Positions 17,526 to 26,637 of a stretch of DNA of 55,085 nt are shown here, in pieces. The notes beneath the pieces were generated by a model. That model ran no database searches, had not been told where the DNA came from, and worked only from the letters and a program-made list of their open reading frames with translations. Numbering within the stretch: position 1 is the first letter of the stretch; each line of letters opens with the position of its first letter. The position numbers and the translations under genes are program-made. Origin of the DNA: CAWUIH01 sp963922495 (GTDB lineage: Bacteria > Pseudomonadota > Gammaproteobacteria > Coxiellales > Coxiellaceae); contig CAWUIH010000003.1 in the NCBI GenBank assembly GCA_963922495.1, positions 1 to 55,085 of the forward strand, read 5' to 3'.

Positions 17526-17541
17526 ATGAAAGGTAATTACA

Positions 17542-18711
17542 ATGAAAATTTCTGCAATTTCAATTCTCACCGCATCCGCTTTATTTATCAGTGCCTCGCA
17601 AGCATTCGCTACTCCTGACCCCGCGGAAGCAGCAGAAGCCAGCGCCATTGTTAAAGCTATTCAACAAGTGGGGAATCAGATCACCGCGCTTTCCATTGCA
17701 AACAAAAAAAGCCAAAGCGCATTGTTGTTTCAAAAAGATAACAGCCTACAACCAGCTGCGGACGCAAATCTGAGTTTTGACGCGCAATCTAGCACACAAC
17801 AAGCCCCGTTTATGGAGGAAGTCAAAAATCTCAATAAAAAATTCACTACCACGCAAATTACCAACACCCTTGCAAAATTTCCAAAATCGATTGTTAACAT
17901 TAATCAGTTGGCGGATTTACCCAATCTAATTTCCCCATCAGAATCCAGTGACAACTCGAATATTTTGTTATCTCAACAAAAAAATCCACCAAGTATTTTA
18001 ACGCAATTAACTACTGATATCCCCGCTTCAGATACCCTTTATCTCGACAACCAAGATAAACCCACGAAGACTTACAATAGTTATTTTAATTTTGACTCTT
18101 TATATGCACCCAATGGTTATACACCGACCCAATATAAAAGCGCTAAAAACTATATTACTTATGTTACCGAACAATACGATTCACCCGCTGCTTCCATTAA
18201 CTTTCAGCAATTAAAGAGCAATTTAAATTCCAGTAAAGATAAAAAAACCGCGCTGAAAAACTTTGTAACTGACCCTACGTATCAAAAATATCAATTATCG
18301 ACGCGGTCAGCATTAGCTGCAAAATCAGTAAATTTATATAACTTAACCAAATTGTTTGTAGAGCGAACTCCAGTCGATGGTTTGGGCAAAGCAGCAGGCC
18401 TGCCGAATATACCTGGACTTCAAGCTGGTGCTGCAAGTCCGTTACAAGTCGAAAATTATATTGCGAATCATCGTGTAAATAATCCTGATTGGTTCAAACA
18501 AATGGAAACGGCTTCTCCAGCGGTGGTGCAACGCGAACAAGTAGTTATTCTTGCTGAAATCGAAAGTGAATTACAACGCAATCACCTTGACAGTGAACGC
18601 TTACTCGCAACATTATCAGTGATGGCCTTACAATCCAACCAATCAACCGAACGTTTATTACAATCGCAAGACATCAGAGGGATAAATAAGTTGATTAAAA
18701 CAGTTAAATAA
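17542..18711 (+). CDS. icmX: IcmX, periplasmic/exported Dot/Icm protein
   Basis: 389 residues (Legionella IcmX about 466). A signal peptide (ILTASALFISASQAFA) is cleaved near residue 23. Then comes a Gln/Ser-rich region and a more conserved C-terminal half with YNLTKLFVERTP near 265 and a helical end containing REQVVILAEIESELQRNH. The start has an AAAGGTAATT ribosome region. The location at the end of the icmW unit fits the family. A terminator follows 9 bp after the stop. Confidence 0.87.
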   Translation: MKISAISILTASALFISASQAFATPDPAEAAEASAIVKAIQQVGNQITALSIANKKSQSALLFQKDNSLQPAADANLSFDAQSSTQQAPFMEEVKNLNKKFTTTQITNTLAKFPKSIVNINQLADLPNLISPSESSDNSNILLSQQKNPPSILTQLTTDIPASDTLYLDNQDKPTKTYNSYFNFDSLYAPNGYTPTQYKSAKNYITYVTEQYDSPAASINFQQLKSNLNSSKDKKTALKNFVTDPTYQKYQLSTRSALAAKSVNLYNLTKLFVERTPVDGLGKAAGLPNIPGLQAGAASPLQVENYIANHRVNNPDWFKQMETASPAVVQREQVVILAEIESELQRNHLDSERLLATLSVMALQSNQSTERLLQSQDIRGINKLIKTVK

Positions 18712-18719
18712 TAGGAAGG

Positions 18720-18748
18720 CCCGTCCAATCAAGTATTAGACGGGTTTT
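18720..18748 (+). terminator. Rho-independent terminator after icmX
   Basis: The hairpin CCCGTC (18720-18725) with GACGGG (18739-18744), extended inside by AAT/ATT, is followed by TTTT. It ends the icmW-icmX transcript just before the convergent hldD gene. Confidence 0.75.
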
Positions 18749-18752
18749 GATA

Positions 18753-19703
18753 TTAGGTGGTTTCAGTAAAACCACTTTGATACATCCACTCAAAATACTG
18801 ACCTAAACCTTCCTCTAACGACAAAAATTCTTGATTGTATCCCGCTTGTCGCAACCGGGTGATGTCGGCCTGAGTAAAGCTTTGATAAGCGGCACGTAAT
18901 TTATCAGGGAAAGGAATATACTGAATGGCTCCTGAGCCATGCAACGCGATTAGAGCGCGAGCCAAATCATTAAAACTACGCGCTTGACCTGTACCAACGT
19001 TGAAAATTCCTGATATCTGCGGATTATCCATTAGCCACAAATTGACTTTTACCACATCAGAGACACTGATAAAATCACGTAACTGCTCGCCATCAGCATA
19101 ACCATCGCAACCCTCAAATAATTTTACTACACCGGTTTCACGCAGTTGATTCATAAAATGAAAAGCCACACTTGCCATTGTGCCTTTATGCTGCTCATGA
19201 GGACCATAAACATTAAAATAACGTAGCCCGACAACTTGTGTAGTAATATTTTTCTGATACGCTAACAAATATTGGTCAAAAAGATATTTAGAATAACCAT
19301 AGACATTAAGTGGAACTTGCTTCAAAGCAGCCTCTTCAAAATGCTGATTCCCACCATAAACAGCAGCACTGGAGGCGTAAATTAATCGAACGCTATTTTG
19401 ATTGCAATAATGCAGCAATCTTTTAGTATATTCAAAATTATTTTCCATCATATAGCGCCCATTCCATTCGGTCGTCACCGAGCAAGCACCTTCATGAAAG
19501 ATAATTTCTAGAGTTTCTTTAAATGGGAACTTAACAAACGCCTCAAAGTCCAAATAATCTTGAATCTCACATTGCGCCAAATTTACAAACTTATGTCCAT
19601 TACTAAGATCATCTACCGCAATAATATCGGTGCGCCCTCGCGCATTCAATCCTTTGATAATATTTGTTCCTATGAATCCTGCTGCACCTGTTACAACAAT
19701 CAT
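18753..19703 (-). CDS. hldD: ADP-L-glycero-D-manno-heptose 6-epimerase
   Basis: 316 residues of the extended SDR family: N-terminal NAD-binding motif GAAGFIGTNI (residues 6-15), EGACS near 92, catalytic YxxxK as YGYSKYLFD near 140. It converts ADP-D-glycero- to ADP-L-glycero-heptose for the LPS inner core. The length fits (E. coli 310). The start overlaps the hldE end by 4 bp, so the enzymes of successive steps are coupled. Confidence 0.94.
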   Translation of the reverse strand: MIVVTGAAGFIGTNIIKGLNARGRTDIIAVDDLSNGHKFVNLAQCEIQDYLDFEAFVKFPFKETLEIIFHEGACSVTTEWNGRYMMENNFEYTKRLLHYCNQNSVRLIYASSAAVYGGNQHFEEAALKQVPLNVYGYSKYLFDQYLLAYQKNITTQVVGLRYFNVYGPHEQHKGTMASVAFHFMNQLRETGVVKLFEGCDGYADGEQLRDFISVSDVVKVNLWLMDNPQISGIFNVGTGQARSFNDLARALIALHGSGAIQYIPFPDKLRAAYQSFTQADITRLRQAGYNQEFLSLEEGLGQYFEWMYQSGFTETT

Positions 19704-21136
19704 TCGACTTGCTCCTGTATTTTTTTTATAAGACTAGAGGTGGAAAAACCTTTTTTAAAAGGTATTGTTAATACCTCACCACCATTTTGCCGAACAACAT
19801 CGCCACCCACAATATCCTCAATGCGATAATCACCTCCCTTAACTAAAATGTCCGGTAATACCTTGTTTATGATACAAGCTGGCGTATCCTCTGAAAACGA
19901 TACCACCCAATCAACACTACGTAATGCATTCAACACTTCCATACGTGCTTTAAGCGGATTGAGAGGCCTTTTTGGCCCTTTAAGACGCGCCACCGAGTCA
20001 TCGGAATTGACAGCAACAACAAGCCGATCCCCAAGCCCACGCGCTTGCTCTAAGTATTCAACGTGACCCGCATGAAGCACATCGAAGCAGCCATTCGTCA
20101 TCACGATTTTTTCACCGTGTGCACGTGCGTCTGCGATCGTTTGCAGCAGCGAATTTTCAGACAAAATACCTAAATGACTATCGTTGTATATTTGAACTTC
20201 ACGTCGCAATTCCGGAACGCTCACTGTCGCCGCACCCAACTTTCTAACCACTAAACCAGCAGCTAAATTAGCCAGCTTAGCAGCATCAGCCAGATCACGA
20301 TTTAAAGCCATAGAGGCAGCCATCACTGCTATAACTGTGTCACCAGCACCGGTTACATCAAAGACTTCCCGTGCTTGTGCAGTCAAATTGACGGCTGGTG
20401 CATTTTTTTGAATCAGTAACATGCCTCTTTTACCGCGTGTAACCAACAACGCTTCAAAGTCATAGGCCTCAATAAGCGCTCGCGCTTTAAATTCGAGCGT
20501 CTCCTCATCGGGACAATGGCCAACCACTGCCTCAAATTCTTTTAAATTAGGTGTGAGTAATGTAGCACCGCGATAGCATTCCCAATTATTGATTTTAGGG
20601 TCGATCAAAATAGGGACGTTTTGCGCACATGCCGCAGCTATCAACTTATCAACGTTAAACAACGCTCCTTTAGCATAGTCTGATAGAATCACCACCTGCG
20701 CACCCATTAGGCAACGCTTGTAATGAGCCAATATAGATTCATCGTCAAAGTGCGTCAGTGGTCTCTCAATGTCAACACGAAGCAACTGCTGCACTTGCCC
20801 TAGGATACGTAACTTACTAATAGTCGCAAAATAATCCAATTGTTCGAAATAACAATTGATATCGTATTGACTTAATAACGATTGCATTTGGCGCGCTTCA
20901 TTGTCTTTGCCTAACACTCCCATCAGATCAACCTGACAACCCAGCGCTGATAAGTTCAATGCAACATTGGCTGCACCTCCCGGGCGGGCCTCACTTTGAT
21001 CTACTTTCACAACCGGCACCGGAGCCTCGGGAGAGATTCGGGTTGCGTGACCATACCAGTAGCGGTCGAGTATTAAATCACCATATACCAAAATGCGTGA
21101 GGCATCGTATGGCGGTATGTCAAATGTATCTACCAT
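19700..21136 (-). CDS. hldE: Bifunctional heptose-7-phosphate kinase / heptose-1-phosphate adenylyltransferase
   Basis: 478 residues (E. coli 477). The N-terminal ribokinase-type domain has GDLILDRYWYG, ARPGGAANVA and the C-terminal kinase signature VTGAGDTVIA. The second domain, from about 345, is a nucleotidyltransferase with TNGCFDVLHAGHVEYL (HxGH motif). It makes ADP-heptose from sedoheptulose-7-P-derived heptose phosphate, with the GmhB phosphatase encoded elsewhere. It is first in a two-gene minus-strand unit with hldD. Confidence 0.95.
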   Translation of the reverse strand: MVDTFDIPPYDASRILVYGDLILDRYWYGHATRISPEAPVPVVKVDQSEARPGGAANVALNLSALGCQVDLMGVLGKDNEARQMQSLLSQYDINCYFEQLDYFATISKLRILGQVQQLLRVDIERPLTHFDDESILAHYKRCLMGAQVVILSDYAKGALFNVDKLIAAACAQNVPILIDPKINNWECYRGATLLTPNLKEFEAVVGHCPDEETLEFKARALIEAYDFEALLVTRGKRGMLLIQKNAPAVNLTAQAREVFDVTGAGDTVIAVMAASMALNRDLADAAKLANLAAGLVVRKLGAATVSVPELRREVQIYNDSHLGILSENSLLQTIADARAHGEKIVMTNGCFDVLHAGHVEYLEQARGLGDRLVVAVNSDDSVARLKGPKRPLNPLKARMEVLNALRSVDWVVSFSEDTPACIINKVLPDILVKGGDYRIEDIVGGDVVRQNGGEVLTIPFKKGFSTSSLIKKIQEQVE

Positions 21137-21252
21137 CGGTTAACTTTCTATTAAATTAGGAATGCATTATGCGGACTCTCTCTAAAAAGAGCAAGTTTTA
21201 AACAGCTTATTACAAGAAAATAACCCATAAAAACATGCGATTGGATTTCAAT

Positions 21253-21294
21253 CTAGAAAAAGTAGTTGCACGCGATTAAATGCTTTTTCTAGGT
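21253..21294. repeat. Short hairpin derivative of the AACCTAGAAAAAGC element
   Basis: CTAGAAAAAGTAGTTGCACG then CGATTAAA is joined directly to GCTTTTTCTAGGTT. This equals the left end plus the first interior bases and the right end of the 168-bp element with the middle missing. The arms CTAGAAAAAG and CTTTTTCTAG pair as a 10-bp hairpin. It lies in the 184-bp gap between hldE and the next gene. Confidence 0.75.
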
Positions 21295-21320
21295 TCAAAG
21301 CTTTCGTTTATTATTATCAA

Positions 21321-22124
21321 CTATGGCCAATCTTTACGACACAGTTTTCTCTCCGGAAGTTCTGGCCAATTCATCTGACATTCGTACAACTTCGCATAAC
21401 GATAGAAAGCACCGTAACTGTGACCCCTGGCAATGAGAAAGCCGGCCCATCCATCCAGCATGCCGCATTGCAGCACATAAACTCGAAAAAATATCCAAAT
21501 CGAATGAGTCAATGCGCGCCACATTGATGGCTTGGGATACTTTTTTTTGAGTTGCGCTACCCCTAAAGTAGAGTATCGATTAGTTTTTGCGATCATCTCA
21601 CTAAAGTTTTTGAAAGGTACCTGATATATGTGCGCCTTTAAATACCCAGCCAACTTTTGGGAGTGACAGTGGTAGTTCTCATGAACCTGATCGGCAACAT
21701 ATTCAATCGCGCCGCGCCGAAACAATTGTGGTTGACGATAATTTGGATACCATCCGCAGTGCTTAATCCAACGACCCATGAAATAATTTCTTCGTGGTAC
21801 GTAGTAGTAATCTTGACTTTCAACCGCATTGTTTATAATAGCCAAAATCTCATCACGTGCTTCAGAGGTACAACGCTCATCGGAGTCCAAACTGAAAATC
21901 CACTCATATTGACAGGCTTTCACCGCTTGATTACGTAAATCACCGAAACCGCGAAACGGCACCTGCACGATGCGAGCACCTAATTTCTCCGCTAATTCTG
22001 GGGTGCCGTCAGTACTATGAGAATCAACAAGCACTATTTCGTCAGCCCACAACACGCTATTAATTGCTGCTGCTATCTTATCGATTTGATTATAAGTGAT
22101 GATGTACACTGATATTTGAGCCAT
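21321..22124 (-). CDS. Family 2 glycosyltransferase, LPS-core type (WaaE/KdtX-like)
   Basis: 267 residues. The N-terminal GT-A domain has ISVYIITYNQ, LVDSHSTDGT and the metal-site motif FSLDSDER near 96-103. A later segment YFMGRWIKHCGWYP is typical of the WaaE/KdtX beta-glucosyltransferases that act on the inner core. It is predicted to be cytoplasmic or peripheral on the inner membrane. It is followed by a second glycosyltransferase gene 9 bp upstream in the same direction, in an LPS cluster. The exact sugar cannot be told. Confidence 0.85.
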   Translation of the reverse strand: MAQISVYIITYNQIDKIAAAINSVLWADEIVLVDSHSTDGTPELAEKLGARIVQVPFRGFGDLRNQAVKACQYEWIFSLDSDERCTSEARDEILAIINNAVESQDYYYVPRRNYFMGRWIKHCGWYPNYRQPQLFRRGAIEYVADQVHENYHCHSQKLAGYLKAHIYQVPFKNFSEMIAKTNRYSTLGVAQLKKKYPKPSMWRALTHSIWIFFRVYVLQCGMLDGWAGFLIARGHSYGAFYRYAKLYECQMNWPELPERKLCRKDWP

Positions 22125-22133
22125 AAAAACTGC

Positions 22134-23228
22134 CTAAATAATATGTTTTTGTAAAATAGCTAATGTATGATCAGGACTATGTTCGCAACTCAATATCGCA
22201 CCGCCCAACTCGGCATTTTTTTGATATTCAATATAATTTTTATAAATCACTTCGATAGCCGTCACAACTGATTCCAACTCGCAATTCTCTAACACCACAC
22301 CGCTGTTAAAGCGCCGAATCATTTGACTTGCCCAAGTATCACCAACGCTGATTAGCGGTACACCGGCACAAAACGCATCCAACGCAACGCCGCTGAATTT
22401 ATCATGATAACTGCTGGGATCATACAATAATAAACAAATTCCACCTTGGAAGAGTCGTTTATAATCTTCTGTAGACAAGGTCTCCTGATACAATGTAATG
22501 TGCTTCTTATCAAGCTGCTTTAAACGCAATAGCGCTTGTTTTACGTCCTCATCGTAACGTCGGTTGTGAGGTGGAGAAATTTGCACTTCAGCCGCAATAG
22601 CGAGTTGTTCTTTTTGAATATATTCCAGCAGAGCAACTACTTGAGGAAATCCTTTGTCAGATCGGGCAGCCCCAGCATAAATAATTTTTTTACTTTTAAA
22701 AACATTCATAGTTTGGGTGGTCTTGCCCCTTTTTACTACTGGACAAGGCGCCAATTCACAGTATTGAAATGCGGCTTTTGTAAATATATCAAGCAATCTT
22801 TTCGTGGGCACCATAATGACTAATTGAGAATGTATTTTAGCAATACGCTCTAACAAGCTTATTTTTTTGGGTTTGCATGTAAACTGGTGAAAATGCAAAA
22901 AAATTTTTCTTCGATAAGGATATTTTTTCAGTAACTTGTCCAAATAAAGTAAATCCAGTCGCCCAGCTGTCGGAATAAAAATTGCCACATTAGCGCGAAT
23001 TAGCTTTTTTAAACACCACCAAAGCTGTAACTTACGCCAACGGCGACGAAAGTAAGGAACAAACTGACAAGGCTGGCTGAGAGATTGCAACAGAGGACCA
23101 CCACGTACATCAAACCAAAGATACCAGTTAATAGTATTATTCGGGCAAGAGGCTAGTAAACTTTCAATATATCCATAACAATGACCCGTTTGATCAGCCA
23201 AAGTTGGCTCTATAATATGCAAATCCAA
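22134..23228 (-). CDS. Family 1/4-type glycosyltransferase of the LPS cluster
   Basis: 364 residues with a GT-B layout. The N-terminal domain starts MDLHIIEPTLADQTGHCYGY. The C-terminal donor-binding domain has KKIIYAGAARSDKGF near 180 and SSYHDKFSGVALDAFCAGVP near 280, the EX7E-like region in which the first Glu is not obvious. Probably transfers a sugar onto the LPS core or O-chain. The donor and acceptor cannot be told. It lies directly upstream of the GT2 gene and diverges from the ligase gene. Confidence 0.8.
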   Translation of the reverse strand: MDLHIIEPTLADQTGHCYGYIESLLASCPNNTINWYLWFDVRGGPLLQSLSQPCQFVPYFRRRWRKLQLWWCLKKLIRANVAIFIPTAGRLDLLYLDKLLKKYPYRRKIFLHFHQFTCKPKKISLLERIAKIHSQLVIMVPTKRLLDIFTKAAFQYCELAPCPVVKRGKTTQTMNVFKSKKIIYAGAARSDKGFPQVVALLEYIQKEQLAIAAEVQISPPHNRRYDEDVKQALLRLKQLDKKHITLYQETLSTEDYKRLFQGGICLLLYDPSSYHDKFSGVALDAFCAGVPLISVGDTWASQMIRRFNSGVVLENCELESVVTAIEVIYKNYIEYQKNAELGGAILSCEHSPDHTLAILQKHII

Positions 23229-23330
23229 TCACATGACTCCGTGGTTACAAATCTAATTGCATTGTTCCATTGTAACTTTGATCATGTATGTTAAACTAGC
23301 ATGATGATTTAATCCATAGGAAAATAAGCT

Positions 23331-24578
23331 TTGCAAAGGAATTTGACTCTAAGCACAGCTCAATGTTGGTGTCGAACCATCGCATTCCTCCTTTTAGTTC
23401 TTGCTGCACTTTCAACTCCTGTAGCGACAACAATTAGTGTTACATCCCTACCGCTCGCCGCCTTGGTCAGTTTATTTGACTCTCCATTCCACAACAAACT
23501 ACGACAAATTATTCAACATCCTGTCAATTGGCTGCTACTTTTATATATCGTATTATTTTGTATCGGTGTTGCGTGGTCTATCGGCTTCCCTCATGAAATC
23601 AATCGCCGCCTTAATAAACTGATTCCGTTAGCTGCCACCGTTATTCTAATTGGTTCTTCAATGACCCTACAGCGCAAACGCATCATTGTCGCTACTTTTC
23701 TCATGGTAATGCTTGTTACCGTGCTTCTCTCTTACATCAAATTCTATAGTTATCCACATTTTATGGCCTACGAATTCGACAAGAGCAGCGTATTTAAAAA
23801 TCATATCATTCAGAGCTTTCTATTCGTCGTAGCGATTTTCTTATCATTACATCGTTTTATGGAAAAAACCGCCTGGCGTTGGTGTTATTTAGTATTTGCA
23901 GCCATCTTGATTTTCAATTTGATTTTCATCAATATTGGACGGAGTGGCTACGTTATTTTTATTCCCATGGCAATTTACTTTTGCTGGCAACACTTTCGAT
24001 GGCGTGGCTTGCTCGTTTGCATTGCCACTTTAGTCATTTTAACCATTGCTGCTTATTATGGTTCAGCCGACTTCAGAAAACGCATCAATGAAACGACACA
24101 GCAAGCACACCTCTATAAACAGGGCCAAAAATATGATTCTATTGGTATTCGTTACCAATCCGTCATCAATGCCATGATACTCTTTAGCAGAAAACCACTG
24201 ATTGGTTACGGTACAGGTAGCTACAGTGCGGCAACGACCACCCTACCTAAAAGTGACACTGCAGACATCGGACCGGTTACATTGGCTTATAACAGTTATT
24301 TAAATGTTGCCGTTGAATTAGGCATTATAGGATTAATACTATTAGTTTTAAATTTTTTAGTACAGTGGACCTACAGCTTCAAACAGCCCCATGAGTTACG
24401 CTCGGTACTTCAAGTAATTTTACTTGCAATGATCTTTGGTTGCTTGATAAACCCTTGGTTAAGCGACACTACTGAGCTACATCTCTATGCCTTATTTTTG
24501 GCAGTGGGCTTTATGAAGACTGTTGCTCCGGAACAGGAACTAAACTCTGAAGTGCATCGAAAACTATATTCGGCTTAA
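23331..24578 (+). CDS. O-antigen ligase / polymerase family membrane protein (WaaL-like)
   Basis: 415 residues with about 10-12 hydrophobic segments and a large periplasmic loop at about 240-330. It contains the Wzy_C/WaaL-type RSGY motif (about 205) followed by a helix, and loop residues PLIGYGTGSY. The start is TTG with a TAGGAAAATAAG region upstream. In this context it probably attaches O-antigen or a single repeat to lipid A-core. The 3' end overlaps waaF, transcribed toward it, by 68 bp. Confidence 0.82.
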   Translation: MQRNLTLSTAQCWCRTIAFLLLVLAALSTPVATTISVTSLPLAALVSLFDSPFHNKLRQIIQHPVNWLLLLYIVLFCIGVAWSIGFPHEINRRLNKLIPLAATVILIGSSMTLQRKRIIVATFLMVMLVTVLLSYIKFYSYPHFMAYEFDKSSVFKNHIIQSFLFVVAIFLSLHRFMEKTAWRWCYLVFAAILIFNLIFINIGRSGYVIFIPMAIYFCWQHFRWRGLLVCIATLVILTIAAYYGSADFRKRINETTQQAHLYKQGQKYDSIGIRYQSVINAMILFSRKPLIGYGTGSYSAATTTLPKSDTADIGPVTLAYNSYLNVAVELGIIGLILLVLNFLVQWTYSFKQPHELRSVLQVILLAMIFGCLINPWLSDTTELHLYALFLAVGFMKTVAPEQELNSEVHRKLYSA

Positions 24579-25557
24579 GTAAGCTCATGCAGTGATGATG
24601 TTTCAACGGACATTCACGTTTGAAACACGGACTGCAGGGCAAATCAGTTCGTAAAATACGCACATCATCAGAGAGCGGGGGCGTGAAATCTGGCGATGAA
24701 GATCCGTAAACAACCACCAACGGGCGACCAATAGAAGCGGCAACATGCATTAAGCCAGAATCATTACTGATCACGACCGTAGCTAAAGAAAGTAGATCAA
24801 TTGCTTGAGTCAAAGAAGTTCTACCGGCCAAATTCAGTATCTTTCCGCCACACTGCTGATTGATTTCTTCACCTACTTCTCGATCTTTCGCCGAACCAAA
24901 TACCCATACCTGCCAACCCTGTTGCAGTTGCTGTTGTGCAATTTCGGCGTAATATGTTGGAGGCCAACGTTTCGATGTACCAAATTCAGCGCCTGGACAT
25001 AATGCTAACACCGGTTTCTGTGGTCTTTCTATACCTAATGCAGCTAGACTTGATGTGACACTATTCGATGTAATAACCAATTTTGGCAACAAGGGCTGCT
25101 CGGGAAGTGAAGCATTTTTTTGCAAGGCCAATGCAATAAAGCGCTGTATCATTTTTGGCAACAGTTGTTTATTCAGTGGCCGTGCCTCAGTCAATACGCC
25201 ATAGCGCATCTCACCCAACCAACCCACTCTTTTAGGAATCTTTGCCCAAAAAGGAACTAAAGCGGCTTTAAATGAACCGGGTAGCACAATCGCTTCGTCA
25301 TATTGACGAGCACGCAGTGAGCGACCTAACTGATAGCGTTGCCACAAAGCAAGCTGACCATGGCGAAATGGTGAAGCAATTGCTTCGTTCACTTCAGGCA
25401 TTCGATTCAGTAGTGGCTGGGTCCAAGCAGGTGCAAGAACATCGATGATACAATATGGACGGTCATGGCGTAATTGTTTAAATAATGTTTGGGCCATGAC
25501 CATATCGCCGACCCAGGCAGGACCTACGATGAGAATACGTGACTTGTGATGAGGCAT
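24511..25557 (-). CDS. waaF: ADP-heptose:LPS heptosyltransferase II
   Basis: 348 residues (E. coli WaaF 348). Typical start RILIVGPAWVGDMVMAQTLF, middle LALCPGAEFGTSKRWPP and donor-binding SNDSGLMHVAASIGRP followed by VYGSSSPDFTPP. It adds the second heptose to the LPS inner core, using the ADP-heptose made by HldE/HldD encoded 4 kb away. Confidence 0.95.
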   Translation of the reverse strand: MPHHKSRILIVGPAWVGDMVMAQTLFKQLRHDRPYCIIDVLAPAWTQPLLNRMPEVNEAIASPFRHGQLALWQRYQLGRSLRARQYDEAIVLPGSFKAALVPFWAKIPKRVGWLGEMRYGVLTEARPLNKQLLPKMIQRFIALALQKNASLPEQPLLPKLVITSNSVTSSLAALGIERPQKPVLALCPGAEFGTSKRWPPTYYAEIAQQQLQQGWQVWVFGSAKDREVGEEINQQCGGKILNLAGRTSLTQAIDLLSLATVVISNDSGLMHVAASIGRPLVVVYGSSSPDFTPPLSDDVRILRTDLPCSPCFKRECPLKHHHCMSLLKPNIVFDALQSLVPVPEQQSS

Positions 25558-25562
25558 AGTCC

Positions 25563-25766
25563 TTAGTCAGAATGTTTAGTTTCGAAATCTTTTAGGGTGT
25601 ACTGGGTGCCACAATAGGGGCAACGCACATGACCTTCTCTTCCAATTGGCAAGTAGACTCGTGGATGAGCATCCCAGATCCGAGATTTTCCGTTGGGACA
25701 AGAAAGTGGTAAATCTTCTTGAGTCACTTCGTAATTTTTCTCAACACAAGCCTGTATTTCTACCAT
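25563..25766 (-). CDS. Small zinc-ribbon protein (zf-CHCC type)
   Basis: 67 residues. Potential zinc ligands are a Cys in LSCPNG, the His in DAHPRVYLP and the pair RCPYCGTQY. This pattern belongs to the CHCC zinc-finger family also found in the NDUFS6 subunit of complex I; the bacterial role is unknown. It lies 5 bp upstream of waaF, a neighbourhood I have seen in other gammaproteobacteria. Confidence 0.85.
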   Translation of the reverse strand: MVEIQACVEKNYEVTQEDLPLSCPNGKSRIWDAHPRVYLPIGREGHVRCPYCGTQYTLKDFETKHSD

Positions 25767-25832
25767 AATGGACCTCTTTACTCGTTATAAAATGCTATCA
25801 CAACACGACAGCCAATTCATCAAAAATGCTGC

Positions 25833-25861
25833 TTGGCGTTTTAATTCTAAGCAATTATAAT
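25833..25861 (+). promoter_or_regulatory. Sigma-70 type promoter of the CBS-domain gene
   Basis: TTGGCG (25833-25838), a 17-bp spacer and a perfect TATAAT (25856-25861). The leader to the ATG at 25969 would be about 100 nt. Confidence 0.5.
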
Positions 25862-25968
25862 CATAGATAAAATCACATCAATTCGTTATCCTACAATATT
25901 ATATTATTTGAAGAATGCAACACAAATCGAACCTGAGCCAGCTTACACCTCACTGATAAGGAATAAAA

Positions 25969-26556
25969 ATGAGAAACTATCAATCGCTTAAAACAATGAA
26001 ATTTTCTGAAAACCTAATATTACACCCCTCGCATGCACTACCAGAGCTAGTTCATCTCGACGACCCCTCTTTTAGCGTGATGACGGACTTCAAATACAAT
26101 TCACCCGAAACTATTTTACCTGATGAACCGATGGACAACGCACTGAACGAAATGAAAGTTCATGGCGTGCATCAGCTTATCGTTTTAGATCACCAACATC
26201 ATGTGGCTGGTATTGTCAGCTCGGAAGATTTGCTAGGCACCAAACCCGTGAAGCTGATTCATCAACGTCGCGTAGAGCGCTCTAAGGTATTGGTAAAGCA
26301 TGTAATGACTGCAATCGGCGATATCCCAGCGTTTGACATGCACTTACTTGAAATCGCTAAAGTTGGCAATATTGTGATGACGTTGAAAAAACTACGTACC
26401 CATTCAGCTTTGGTAGTGCAAGTGAGCGACAACAACTCATCAATACTACGCGGCATGTTTAGCACCTCGCAAATCAGTCGTCAACTTCACATGGATATTT
26501 CTGAGGCGATTGCTAAAGCACAATCCTTATCAGAACTGCAGAAACGTCATACCTAG
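25969..26556 (+). CDS. CBS-domain protein, putative nucleotide-sensing regulator
   Basis: 195 residues forming two CBS motifs: the first near 45-90 (MDNALNEMKVHGVHQLIVLD...VAGIVSSEDLLG), the second near 105-170 (VKHVMTAIGDIPAFD... RGMFSTSQISRQL). No other domain or membrane segment is present. Stand-alone CBS pairs often bind adenosine nucleotides and control a partner enzyme or channel; the partner is not visible. It has an AAGGAATA ribosome site. The PmrA-type box of the next gene begins 15 bp after its stop. Confidence 0.85.
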   Translation: MRNYQSLKTMKFSENLILHPSHALPELVHLDDPSFSVMTDFKYNSPETILPDEPMDNALNEMKVHGVHQLIVLDHQHHVAGIVSSEDLLGTKPVKLIHQRRVERSKVLVKHVMTAIGDIPAFDMHLLEIAKVGNIVMTLKKLRTHSALVVQVSDNNSSILRGMFSTSQISRQLHMDISEAIAKAQSLSELQKRHT

Positions 26557-26570
26557 ACCCCTTAAAAGAA

Positions 26571-26603
26571 GTTAATATTATCTTAATGTTTTTTCGCTAC
26601 TAT
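26571..26603 (+). promoter_or_regulatory. PmrA-type promoter in front of the candidate effector gene
   Basis: Half-sites GTTAATATT (26571-26579) and CTTAATGTT (26582-26590) are separated by AT; 7 bp later is TACTAT (26598-26603). The same spacing is found at the four Dot/Icm promoters. The nearest ATG is 26-35 bp after the -10. Confidence 0.75.
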
Positions 26604-26637
26604 GATAACGATAGTACCATGACAGGAAATGAAACCT

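Noticed and set aside
21137..21165. TTTAATAGA and GTTAACCGA on the minus strand before hldE as a PmrA box
   Set aside because: The second half-site runs into the start codon, leaving no room for a -10 and a leader.
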